A DNA stretch of 64,000 nt, taken from Verrucomicrobiota bacterium. Its GTDB lineage: Bacteria; Verrucomicrobiota; Kiritimatiellia; CAIQIC01; JAGNIJ01. Where the stretch lies: contig JAKLGK010000002.1 in the NCBI GenBank assembly GCA_022710725.1, positions 372,001 through 436,000 of the forward strand, read 5' to 3'. Both the position numbers and the translations under genes were made by a program. The notes below the pieces were generated by a model. That model saw nothing but the letters and a program-made list of their open reading frames with translations, searched no databases and was not told the DNA's origin. The stretch's first letter is position 1. Each line of letters starts with the position of its first letter. Of the stretch, positions 24,415-34,481 are shown in pieces.

Positions 24415-27174
24415 ATGAACAGGCTACGACGGTGGGTGTCGTGGGCGGGTTCCCTTTGCATGTGCCTAGCCCCGGCCTACGCCCGGGGCGCGGACCTGTC
24501 CACCCCGGCCGGCGCCGAACAGGCGATCGCCGACGTGGTCCGGGAGATCGAGGCCAAGGTCAAGCTTTCCATCGGGCAACTTTCCGTGTCGCCGCCTCCC
24601 GTGCAGCCCGAACTCCGCGTGCTGGAGCAGTACGTCGACGAGTACCTGCGCCGCCACGGCGACCGGGTCTCCGTCGCCAACCCGATCTGGGCCCTGACCA
24701 ATGCCTGCAACGCGCAGGCCGTGCAGCGCGACTACGACCGGATCGTGCCGGTGGGCAAGCAGCACAACGCCTACGTCGAGGTCAACAACAAGCTGAAGGA
24801 GAAGTACGACCAGCTGCTCCAGTTGTCCGCTTACGAGGTGCTGGCCAAGGGGATCGGGCTGATCCTGTTCCCGCCGGGGAGCGGATTGGACATCCTCCAG
24901 GAGATCGGCATGGAGGCGATCGAGAACTGCATGACGCCGAGCTTCAGGCCGCTCGGCGCCGAGCGACTGCGGTCCACGACTGTTCCGCGACTGGCAGCGG
25001 AGTTGAAACCGGAGCAGGAAAAACTGCTGGTGGCCTTGAGGGAGGCCCCGGCGAGCAAGAACGATGTGCCCCGCATCTGCAAAGCCGCCCAGCAGCTGGC
25101 GGCGTCCTGCGAGGAGAAGGCGGGGCGAATCTATGATGAACTGTTGAAGCAGCACGAAGAGGTCAAGGCACAGGCGCCCACGATCTTCGTCAACGTGGTG
25201 GCCGTCGCCACCGAGGTCGACCGTATCCTCAAGCGGCGCGCCCGTATCACGACGTGCGAGGTATTACCGAGCCCCCTGGTCCTGCCCGGCGTTGGCGCCT
25301 TTTACCCGCTGACCCTCCGGCTGGTCTACGACAGCGGCCTGCGCAAGGAGGCCTTCTACTGCGACGTGGTTTTCGAGCAGGACGATCCCCCGGTGATCCG
25401 GTTGTTCTCCAACCCGGGGAGCGGCCACGTGATCGCGGAGAGCACGGCGGTGGGAACCAGCGAGGTGCGTGTCCGGTCGAAGGACGACGGCCGGCTGTTG
25501 GGCTCGTTCCGCGTCGAGGTCGTGAGCGGTTCGGCGCCGGCCCCGATCCCGCCCGCGGGGCCCGGCCAGGGGGCCCCTCGACAGGCGGGGCAGGCGCCGC
25601 CGCCGGCGGGCGGAAGGCCCGTCGTTGACTTCGCCGTGTCGCCGGACCAGTCCGTGTACGCCGTCGGCCAGTCGATCCGGTTCACGCAGGGGGCGGTATC
25701 GAATACCGCAGACTGGGATTTCATCTGGTATCTGACCGGAGCCGAGAAAACAGGGCCGGAAATCGAACATGCGTTTTCATCTCCGGGCAAGCACGCCGTC
25801 CGTCTCGTCGTGAAGGAGAGGGGCGGTGCGTGGGAAGACGCGATGGCCCGATTCATCACCGTGGAAGAGACCGCGGGCGAGGGCGTCCTCCCGCCTCTTC
25901 AGCCGGGAGGGACGGTGACCTCCGCGCCTCCGTCCGGCCCGATCGGCAACGTCAACGACTTCGTTACCGAAACGGTCCGCGGCAAAGGCGTCGTGGCCGT
26001 CCGGTATTGGCGCGGCGGCGCTGGGGATTGGTCTGATCCCGTGGCCTTCCTGGAGACCGGGGCGGCGCAGGAACTGGCCCTGCAAACGGGCGAGCAGGCG
26101 GACGGCTACAACACCGGCTGGCTGTTGTGCGTCGAAAACGGCCAGCCGCGCTTCAAGGTCCTGGGCTGCGATTTCGAACGCCGGACCGGCCGGGTGGTGT
26201 ACGAAGGCGCCCTCGACCTCCAGGGCCAGGACTACAAGACCGGTTCGCTCCGGTTCAAGGCCGTGCACGCCCGCTGTGCCGAAGTCACCTGGGAGGCCGC
26301 CAACGGCAGCCTGTACGGGGCCACCATCTGGAAATCCCCGACGCCCGCCGCACCGGATCCCAACCGCTTCGTGAAGACCGGCGTGGAATACGAGAAACCG
26401 ATCGAATTGCGGGAGCCGACCGGGGCCAACCAGCTCACGATTGGCGGAAGCGGCACGAACCTTTGTGTCACCGTGCCGGCCGGCATGATGAACGTGACGG
26501 CCTCGATGCAACTGTCCACGGGGGTCAAGGCGCTGGGGGCCGTGGCGGCTGATGGCGTCTTTGTCCGCCTGGAAGACATGCCCCGCGAGACCGGGCGGGA
26601 GTTTGTGTTTTCCTTGAGCCCCGGCCGTCATTTCCTTCCGTATCCGGACACGCGGGGGCTCCCGGCCGACGCGCGCGCGGTGGATGTGAAGGTATTCGAC
26701 AACGCCACCAAGGCCCTCCTGCGCCGTCACCTGGCGCCGCTGGCCCGGTCGGAGACGGCCTCGCCGCTGCGGAAGGACGAGGCGCCGGGCCCCGTCCTTT
26801 CCGAGTTCCGGTATGGTTCCAGCGCCTGGCCGGTCCGGTTGCAGGACGGCGTGCTGGAGGTGCGGGGCAACGGGCGTTGGGAGTGGGGCGAACAATGGAA
26901 ACTGGTCGACCGGTATGTGAAAGAGTTCAACGGCGTCGGCACCGACCAGGGGCCGGCCCTGGCGCACACGAAGGACGGCCATTTCTGGGACGTGGTGCTG
27001 CTGAACTACCAGAACGGCGACCGGGTGCCCGTCAACTCCTACAGCGAGAAGGTCGAGATTTATTACGGCGGCCAGTACGGGTTCTCATATCGCGTGGGCG
27101 GCCACAGCTTCGACTTCAGCCACGGCATCCTCAAGGAAATCGATCCGGCCACGGGGAACTTCCTGCGGCCGTGA
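24415..27174 (+). CDS. Large exported protein with Ig/PKD-like domains, function unknown
   Basis: A 919-residue protein with a signal peptide (residues 1 to about 26, ending YARGA). Residues 30-270 are mostly helical (AEQAIADVVREIEAKVKLS; EEKAGRIYDELLKQHEEVK). Residues about 280-365 look like a bacterial Ig-like domain. A Pro/Ala/Gly-rich linker at about 375-400 precedes a PKD-like domain at about 402-485 (VYAVGQSIRFTQGAVSNTAD, then FSSPGKHAVRLVVKERGGAW). The rest, to 919, is beta-rich with no recognised family and ends FDFSHGILKEIDPATGNFLRP. The ATG at 24415 is chosen because it starts the signal peptide; the frame is open to 24361. It is followed closely by two more exported proteins, suggesting a secreted or envelope complex. 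Confidence 0.75.
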   Translation: MNRLRRWVSWAGSLCMCLAPAYARGADLSTPAGAEQAIADVVREIEAKVKLSIGQLSVSPPPVQPELRVLEQYVDEYLRRHGDRVSVANPIWALTNACNAQAVQRDYDRIVPVGKQHNAYVEVNNKLKEKYDQLLQLSAYEVLAKGIGLILFPPGSGLDILQEIGMEAIENCMTPSFRPLGAERLRSTTVPRLAAELKPEQEKLLVALREAPASKNDVPRICKAAQQLAASCEEKAGRIYDELLKQHEEVKAQAPTIFVNVVAVATEVDRILKRRARITTCEVLPSPLVLPGVGAFYPLTLRLVYDSGLRKEAFYCDVVFEQDDPPVIRLFSNPGSGHVIAESTAVGTSEVRVRSKDDGRLLGSFRVEVVSGSAPAPIPPAGPGQGAPRQAGQAPPPAGGRPVVDFAVSPDQSVYAVGQSIRFTQGAVSNTADWDFIWYLTGAEKTGPEIEHAFSSPGKHAVRLVVKERGGAWEDAMARFITVEETAGEGVLPPLQPGGTVTSAPPSGPIGNVNDFVTETVRGKGVVAVRYWRGGAGDWSDPVAFLETGAAQELALQTGEQADGYNTGWLLCVENGQPRFKVLGCDFERRTGRVVYEGALDLQGQDYKTGSLRFKAVHARCAEVTWEAANGSLYGATIWKSPTPAAPDPNRFVKTGVEYEKPIELREPTGANQLTIGGSGTNLCVTVPAGMMNVTASMQLSTGVKALGAVAADGVFVRLEDMPRETGREFVFSLSPGRHFLPYPDTRGLPADARAVDVKVFDNATKALLRRHLAPLARSETASPLRKDEAPGPVLSEFRYGSSAWPVRLQDGVLEVRGNGRWEWGEQWKLVDRYVKEFNGVGTDQGPALAHTKDGHFWDVVLLNYQNGDRVPVNSYSEKVEIYYGGQYGFSYRVGGHSFDFSHGILKEIDPATGNFLRP

Positions 27175-27192
27175 AGCGGAGCGAGCGGCATC

Positions 27193-27639
27193 ATGAAAAC
27201 AAACCTGTGGGTGACGGCCGGGATGGCATGGGCCATGACCTCCTGTTCCGGGGAGAAGGGCCCCTTCCGTGAAATCCGCGCGTGGGACTCCAGGGAAATG
27301 CCGTACGCCATGGTCTTCTGCGCGGCGGCCACCAACCAGGACGAGGCCGCTGTCCGGCGCGAGGCCGACCGGATCGCGGCGAACAAGCTGCGGCAGTCTG
27401 AACGCGTGGTCGTGGTCATCCTGTATGACGCGGATCGCGCCAGGGATGTCTCCTCGGAGAAGGCGATGCGGAACATGATGAGCGGCGCCGGCGCCGGGGT
27501 GAATGCCTTGCTGTACGGGGGGCGGTTCGAGGGCGGAGGCTTCCTGTCCGCGGCCCGGGAGGGGACGACGCCCGCGTGGACGTTTGTTCCATTCCGGGAC
27601 ACCGGGGCGTCGGCCCGCGACAAGGCTTTTTCCCGGTAG
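27193..27639 (+). CDS. Small probable lipoprotein, function unknown
   Basis: A 148-residue protein. The N-terminus MKTNLWVTAGMAWAMTSC ends in a likely lipobox (MTSC), so it is probably an envelope lipoprotein. The rest is soluble: a predicted helix (EAAVRREADRIAANKLRQSE), a strand VVVVILYDADRARD, and a Gly-rich segment (MMSGAGAGVNALLYGGRFEG) that recalls secretion-domain glycine patches. No family was recognised. It lies 18 bases after the 919-residue exported protein and 19 bases before the next exported protein, so the three are almost certainly one operon. Confidence 0.65.
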   Translation: MKTNLWVTAGMAWAMTSCSGEKGPFREIRAWDSREMPYAMVFCAAATNQDEAAVRREADRIAANKLRQSERVVVVILYDADRARDVSSEKAMRNMMSGAGAGVNALLYGGRFEGGGFLSAAREGTTPAWTFVPFRDTGASARDKAFSR

Positions 27640-27658
27640 ACGGGCGGAAAGGAGACCC

Positions 27659-29233
27659 ATGAAAACAAGGACGTTCCTGGGTGGGCTGGGCCTGGCGATC
27701 GCCACGTGTCTCGCCGCGGGTTCCGATGACGCCGGCCCCCGCATCGTGCCGGCGGACCTGGACGCCGCCCTGGCGTGGGCTTCCGACACGGCGGCGTGGG
27801 AAGGGCTCCGCGGCGCGCGCTACGTCACCGCCATCTCTCTCAAGGCGGGGGCCGCCGAGGGGATGACCGCCCTCGTAAGAAAGGAGCTGGCTCCGCCCGG
27901 GCCGCCGGATGGTCCCGAGCCGCAGGAGACGGCCGGCAGCATCGAGTGGATCAAGTACGACGTTTCGCTCCTCGTGCACGTTTCGGCGGAATCCGCCGAC
28001 GCGGCGCTGGACGGACTGCTCGCAGGCGACCGCCGGCCATTTGCCGCCGGCGAAGAGGGCTATGTCGTCGTCGGCGATGGGGTGCTGTTTCCCGAGGGCG
28101 GGGAGGCCGTCAGCCAGGGCCACCGGACCGCGGCGTTCCGCGCGGGGCGGTACAACGCAGTCATCCAGCAGGACTGGCAGGGCCGCCGGGAACTGCCCGA
28201 GGGCCCGGACCCGGTCCGCTCCCTCCTGGACGAGGACCTGCGGTCGCTGGCCCAAGCCCTGGCGGAACGCGCCGCGGCCGCTTCCGAATCCGCCGCGCCG
28301 GAGTACAGCGTATTGTTCGACAAGCTCCAGGACCTCGAGGCCCGGGGGGACCGTCTCGGGGCGCTGCGCGTGATCCCGTCCGTATTCGAGTGCGATATTC
28401 CCGTCGACGCCTTCCAGGAAACGCTGGCCGCCACGCGGGCAAGGTTGATGGAAGGCCTTCTTGAGCAGAACACCGTTCTGCGGGATGGCCTCACCCTTGA
28501 TTTCGCCGCGCTCCGGATTCTCTTCGGCGCGCAGGAGTTGGCCAGGCCTGACGCGCTGGGTTTCAGGCTCGTCCTGAACGGGGAACTGCCGGTGGAGCGC
28601 TACCTGTACTACATGGCCGTCGCCGGCCGCGCGCCGGCCCCGCCGCAGGAGGGACAGCTGGCGATCCCCGCGACGCCCGACGTGGATCCAGCCGCCACGC
28701 TGGCGGACGCCGATCCCTGGATCGTGGCGGCGTCGCTGTTCCTCGCGCGCAAGGGGTACGGCCGGGTATCGGCCCGGCAGGTCCTGGATCGGTGGACCTC
28801 GCGGCGGGATCTTTGGGATGATGTCTGCACGGCCCAGGCGCTGTTGTTCCTGGCCGGGCAGGACGCCCAGGTCGTGGCGGGCGCGCGGATGAATAGAGAG
28901 GACATCGAGGAGGACCTCGGCCGGCTGGCGCCGGCGGCGGCCGGGCGGGCCGAGGTGCACGTGCTGGTCTTCGATGCCGTCTCGTTCCAGCCGATCGCGC
29001 CGCGCGAAGTCCGCCTCGAACATCTGGAGCAGGGGCCGGCCGGCGCGGGTCCGGCAGTGAGCGGGGAGGAGCGGGTGGCCCTGCCGGAATCCTCGGAGGG
29101 AGTCATTCCGGTCGAGCCCGGCCTCTACCGCATCCGGTACCTGGACGGCGCCGTGCACGGCACCAGCCAGGCCTTCGAGGCTGCTCGCGGCCGGCTGGCG
29201 CGGGTCTGCATCATGGCCCTCGGCGGGGTCTGA
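27659..29233 (+). CDS. Exported protein, function unknown
   Basis: A 524-residue protein. GGAG lies before the ATG at 27659, and the N-terminus MKTRTFLGGLGLAIATCLAA is a signal peptide; the Cys is not in a good lipobox (ATC), so cleavage by signal peptidase I is more likely. The body mixes helices and strands with no recognisable catalytic motif; the ends include VEPGLYRIRYLDGAVHGTSQ, which looks like a small beta domain (an FN3- or SpaA-like strand pattern, low confidence). It is the third gene of an exported trio and lies 117 bases upstream of rpoN. Confidence 0.7.
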   Translation: MKTRTFLGGLGLAIATCLAAGSDDAGPRIVPADLDAALAWASDTAAWEGLRGARYVTAISLKAGAAEGMTALVRKELAPPGPPDGPEPQETAGSIEWIKYDVSLLVHVSAESADAALDGLLAGDRRPFAAGEEGYVVVGDGVLFPEGGEAVSQGHRTAAFRAGRYNAVIQQDWQGRRELPEGPDPVRSLLDEDLRSLAQALAERAAAASESAAPEYSVLFDKLQDLEARGDRLGALRVIPSVFECDIPVDAFQETLAATRARLMEGLLEQNTVLRDGLTLDFAALRILFGAQELARPDALGFRLVLNGELPVERYLYYMAVAGRAPAPPQEGQLAIPATPDVDPAATLADADPWIVAASLFLARKGYGRVSARQVLDRWTSRRDLWDDVCTAQALLFLAGQDAQVVAGARMNREDIEEDLGRLAPAAAGRAEVHVLVFDAVSFQPIAPREVRLEHLEQGPAGAGPAVSGEERVALPESSEGVIPVEPGLYRIRYLDGAVHGTSQAFEAARGRLARVCIMALGGV

Positions 29234-29350
29234 CGGATCCGGCGCGCCGGATGCCGGCCCCGGGACCGCGCTCGCATTCCTGCATCGCCGCCGTTCCTGC
29301 CTGAAAAGACCTTGTTCGCCCCCTCTGGCGGCGGTAACGTGGTCGTCGCC

Positions 29351-30784
29351 ATGAGCACCGGCCAGTACATGTCGCAGACGCAGCAGCAGCGGCTGCAGAT
29401 GGTTCTGGCGCCCCAGTTGCGCCAGTCCCTGGCCCTGCTCCAGGTGCCCATCCTCGAGCTGCGGACGCTGGTCCAGGAGGAGATGCAGCAGAATCCCACC
29501 CTCGAGGAAAAGGTGGCCCGGGACACGCCGGTGGAGATCGAGCCGGGAACGGGCGAGCCGGAGAAGGACAAGGCGCTGGATTTCAAGGAGGAATTCGAGG
29601 TCCTGGCCCGGTTGGACGACGAGTGGCGGGAATACTTTCACCAGAACCAGGCCGCGCATCCCTACACGGCCGAGGACGCGGCGCGGCGGCAGCACTTCTT
29701 CGATTCGCTGACCCAGCCCGAGTCGCTCCAGGAGCACCTGCGCAACCAGCTGATCATGGCCGAACTGGCCGAGGAGGACCGGCGCGTCGCCGAGATGCTG
29801 GTCGGCAGCATCAACGACGACGGCTACCTCGTCACGCCCCTCGAGGACCTGGCCCAGGGCACCGGCTTCAGCCTCGACCGGATCAAGGAGCTCCTGCAGG
29901 TCATCCAGGAATTCGACCCGATCGGGGTGGGGGCGCGCGACCTCAAGGAATGCCTGATGCTGCAGCTGAACCGGCTCGGCAAGGGCGAATCCACGGCGGC
30001 GGCCATCGTCCGCGATCACCTGGACGACCTGGGCGCGCGGCGCTATCCGCAACTGGCCAAGGCCCTGGGGATCACGCTGGAGGAGGCGCAGGAGGCCGCC
30101 CGCTTCGTCTCCACGCTGGAGCCCCGGCCCGGCCGCCTGTTCAGCGCCGAATCCGCGAACTACGTGCTGCCCGAGGTGTCGGTCCAGAAATCGGGCGGCG
30201 AATACGCCATCGCCCTGGATCGCGACGCCGTGCCGCACCTGTTCATCAGCCGGCATTACCGGCAGCTGATGGAGAACCCGGACACGCCGGCCGACGTCAA
30301 GGAGTACATCCGCGACAAGATTCGCGCCGGGACGTTCCTGATCAAGAGCATCTACCAGCGGCAGCAGACCATTTACCGGATCGCCCGCGAGATCGTCGAG
30401 GTCCAGCGGGACTTCCTGGAGCACGGCGTGTCGCACCTGAAGCCCCTGACGATGGCGGAGATCGCGGCGAAGCTCGGCATCCACGAGACCACGGTCAGCC
30501 GGGCGATCGCCAACAAGTACATGCAGACGCCGCGGGGCGTCTACGAGATGAAATACTTCTTCACCCCCGGCTTCACGACGCAGGACGGGCAGGAGGTCTC
30601 GAACAAGACCATCAAGGACTCCATCGCCCAGTTCGTGGCCAAGGAAGACCCGGCCGCGCCGCTCTCCGACCAGGCCATGGTGGCGCTGCTCAAGGAAAAG
30701 GGGATCACCGTGGCGCGCCGGACGATCGCCAAGTACCGGGACGAGCTGAAGATCCTGCCGTCCCACCTGCGGCGCGCCACCTGA
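29351..30784 (+). CDS. rpoN: RNA polymerase sigma-54 factor
   Basis: Sigma-54 directs RNA polymerase to -24/-12 promoters and needs AAA+ activators. The 477-residue product has all three regions: the N-terminal activator-interacting Gln/Leu-rich segment (QQRLQMVLAPQLRQSLALLQ), the core-binding domain with the GVGARDLKECL motif, and the C-terminal DNA-binding domain with the helix-turn-helix HETTVSRAIANKYMQTPRGV and the RpoN box ARRTIAKYRDELKILPS. The acidic region II is short. ATG 29351 is preferred to an in-frame ATG-like start at 29312 because it begins the conserved sequence. No sigma-54 activator with an AAA+ domain is encoded in this window. It converges with the response regulator at 30795. 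Confidence 0.95.
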   Translation: MSTGQYMSQTQQQRLQMVLAPQLRQSLALLQVPILELRTLVQEEMQQNPTLEEKVARDTPVEIEPGTGEPEKDKALDFKEEFEVLARLDDEWREYFHQNQAAHPYTAEDAARRQHFFDSLTQPESLQEHLRNQLIMAELAEEDRRVAEMLVGSINDDGYLVTPLEDLAQGTGFSLDRIKELLQVIQEFDPIGVGARDLKECLMLQLNRLGKGESTAAAIVRDHLDDLGARRYPQLAKALGITLEEAQEAARFVSTLEPRPGRLFSAESANYVLPEVSVQKSGGEYAIALDRDAVPHLFISRHYRQLMENPDTPADVKEYIRDKIRAGTFLIKSIYQRQQTIYRIAREIVEVQRDFLEHGVSHLKPLTMAEIAAKLGIHETTVSRAIANKYMQTPRGVYEMKYFFTPGFTTQDGQEVSNKTIKDSIAQFVAKEDPAAPLSDQAMVALLKEKGITVARRTIAKYRDELKILPSHLRRAT

Positions 30785-30794
30785 ACCGCGGGCC

Positions 30795-31241
30795 CTACTT
30801 CGCGGTGCCGAGGATGATCTGGAACCCCGGCAGCGCCCCGATGAACGCCAGGATGTTCTGCGGCTGCAGGGGCTTGATCACGTAGTGCTGCACGCCGAGC
30901 TTGCGGCCGAACTCGATGTCCTTCTCGTAGTCCGACGTGCTGACCACGAGCAGCGGGATCCGGCGGAGGCCGGAGTCCGCCTGGATCCGGCTGATCAGCT
31001 CGCGGCCGTCCATGCCCGGGAGGTTGAGGTCCACGAGCACGAAGAGCGGCGCGGGAAACTTCTCCGCGTCCGCGAACGCGCCCTGGTGCGTCAGGTAATC
31101 CCAGGCCTCCTGGCCGGACCGGACCACGTCGAGCGGGTTCCAGACGTTGGCCTTGTGAAAGGCGCGCTGGGCCAGCGCGGCGTCATCGTGATCATCCTCG
31201 ACCAGCAGGATACGAGAGGTCTGAACCGTTATGTTGGGCAT
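30795..31241 (-). CDS. Single-domain response regulator (CheY/Rcp1-like)
   Basis: A 148-residue receiver domain without an output domain. The acidic pocket LLVEDDHDD, the phospho-acceptor in LVDLNLPGMDG, VVSTSDYEKD (Thr/Ser switch) and the conserved Lys in YVIKPL are all present. Its length and the DVVRSGQEAWDYL insertion resemble Rcp1-type regulators that work with phytochrome- or bacteriophytochrome-like kinases. It starts behind GGAGGAG, which overlaps the stop of the kinase gene upstream, so it is the last gene of a three-gene operon (sensor, kinase, regulator). Confidence 0.92.
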   Translation of the reverse strand: MPNITVQTSRILLVEDDHDDAALAQRAFHKANVWNPLDVVRSGQEAWDYLTHQGAFADAEKFPAPLFVLVDLNLPGMDGRELISRIQADSGLRRIPLLVVSTSDYEKDIEFGRKLGVQHYVIKPLQPQNILAFIGALPGFQIILGTAK

Positions 31242-31251
31242 GGGCTCCTCC

Positions 31252-32772
<1,521 letters not shown>

Positions 32773-32780
32773 GTCGTTGT

Positions 32781-34247
32781 TCAGCGGAAGCTTACCATGC
32801 GGGCCTCGGCCGTCACGTCCCGGTTGATGCCGCGATAGCCCGTGATCTCGCCCCGCTTGTCCCGGATCGGCCCGGCCGTGCATTCGTGAACGGCCACCCG
32901 TCCGTCCGACGTCAGCAGGGTGAGCCGGCGGTGGAATATCGTCGCCGTGTCCCCGGCCAGCACCCGCTTGCGCTCGCCGGCCTTCTCCTTTTCCGCGCTG
33001 CTCAAGATCTCGAACAGCGGCTTGCCGAGCAGTTCCTTCGGCGGCCAGCCCAGCAGCTTCTTGAGGGCGTTGTTGGAATAGGTGAAGCGCTCCTCCAGGT
33101 CCGTTTCCCAGATCCAGTCGCCCGAGCAGGACGCGATGTGCTCGAACCGCTCGATGCTGGACTCCAAGGAGCGCTGGGCCTCCTTGCGCTCCTCGACTTC
33201 CTCGCCGAGCGCCCGGTTGAGCGAGGTGACGTAGGAGAGGAGCAGCGCCAGCACGACGAACAGGACTCCCGCCCCGATGAACCAGTACATGTACTGGCGA
33301 AGGACGGCGCCGAACGTCAGCCGCCCGTACTCCTCGTACGGAGGGTGGTGCAGGTCCCGGAGGAGCTGGCGCACGGTTTCGCGGGCATCGGGCGCGGTCC
33401 AGCCCGCGTTCATGGTTCCCCCGGGATCCAGGTCCGCGGGCCCCGCCGTCAGGAGCAGCGCGGCGATCTGGTCGACCAGGTCCGAATCGGTGCCGGGCAG
33501 GGCGGCCAGGAGGCGCTCCGGGTAGAGACGGGTGCTGGCGAGGAACGGGAACCCGGCCGGCGTGGGCTCCGCGGACAGCGCGAGCACCCGGATGTCGGCT
33601 AGGTTCAGCCGGCCGACCTGGGCCATCTGTTCGAGAACGCCGGCCGTCACGACTCCGGCTTCCGCCTGGCCCGCCATGACGATCTCCACGACCGCCTGGT
33701 CGTTGGGATTCGTGATCAGCCGGCCGAAGGTTTCCTGGAGGCCGGGCCCGCGGGCCTTCAATTCGCGCAGCACCGACAACGTGGCGCCGAGCGGATCGCC
33801 GTCCACGATCGCGACGGCGACGTTTTTCAAATCCTCCGGACGCTGCACGGCGCTGTTACGCAGCGTGAACACCGCGCCGCCGAAATGGCGGGTGCGATTC
33901 CCCTGCACAAATCGTTCCACCGCCGCCACGGGGCGCAACGATACGCGGGATTCCAGCTGAACGAACTGCGCCGGATCCAGGAAGAGCAGGCCCGGCCCGG
34001 TCTTGTCCACCTGGTTGATCCAGTTTGCCCCGGCGCGACTCACGACGAACTCGTCCCCCGGTAGCCGCTGCGACAGGTAGGCCGCCGTCTTTTCCAGGTA
34101 CGGGGCGTTGCGCAGGTCCTCGCCTTGGGTGGGCACGATGATCGGTATGAGCCGGGCCGAAGAGCCGGCGGCTGCCAGCAGCACGCCCGCCACGAAGGCC
34201 CTTCGCGCAGAACATTTGCATCGCCATCCGCAGGTTGTCTTGTGCAT
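32781..34247 (-). CDS. Membrane sensor: PhnD-like periplasmic domain, one helix, PAS domain
   Basis: A 488-residue protein. The signal helix (residues 14-33) is followed by a periplasmic phosphonate/phosphite-binding (PhnD, type 2 periplasmic) domain at about 35-300 (PIIVPTQGEDLRNAPYLEKT; AVAIVDGDPLGATLSVLREL; QAVVEIVMAGQAEAGVVTAG). A transmembrane helix at about 313-335 (MYWFIGAGVLFVVLALLLSY) is followed by a coiled linker and a PAS domain with PAC end (GDWIWETDLEERFTYSNNAL; ITGYRGINRDVTAEARM). There is no kinase domain. The layout matches TtrS-type sensors cut off after PAS. The ATG at 34247 has GGGAGG five bases upstream. Its kinase is the next gene. Confidence 0.85.
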   Translation of the reverse strand: MHKTTCGWRCKCSARRAFVAGVLLAAAGSSARLIPIIVPTQGEDLRNAPYLEKTAAYLSQRLPGDEFVVSRAGANWINQVDKTGPGLLFLDPAQFVQLESRVSLRPVAAVERFVQGNRTRHFGGAVFTLRNSAVQRPEDLKNVAVAIVDGDPLGATLSVLRELKARGPGLQETFGRLITNPNDQAVVEIVMAGQAEAGVVTAGVLEQMAQVGRLNLADIRVLALSAEPTPAGFPFLASTRLYPERLLAALPGTDSDLVDQIAALLLTAGPADLDPGGTMNAGWTAPDARETVRQLLRDLHHPPYEEYGRLTFGAVLRQYMYWFIGAGVLFVVLALLLSYVTSLNRALGEEVEERKEAQRSLESSIERFEHIASCSGDWIWETDLEERFTYSNNALKKLLGWPPKELLGKPLFEILSSAEKEKAGERKRVLAGDTATIFHRRLTLLTSDGRVAVHECTAGPIRDKRGEITGYRGINRDVTAEARMVSFR

Positions 34248-34481
34248 GAGACCTCCCGTCATCCACTTGACTTCTCCCCGCTTCGCTTTCTTTTTAGCAC
34301 CGATAACCGCTCGCAGGCCAATACATAATGACCACGTAGGGGTAATCTGACGGACCGCGCCGTCGTTCTCGTGAAATGCGTAACGCGGCTTCGGCCGCGA
34401 TCCGCTCTCCCGCGCGCGAGCCGCATCCCGGCATGCGCCCGCCATTGACCATGCCGGACGCTTCCGGTAGCGTGAAGGCGG

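Noticed and set aside
27416..30766. Minus-strand open frame of 1116 codons across three genes including rpoN
   Set aside because: The plus strand has rpoN with its RpoN box and an exported protein with a ribosome site; the antisense frame is a mirror of codon bias.
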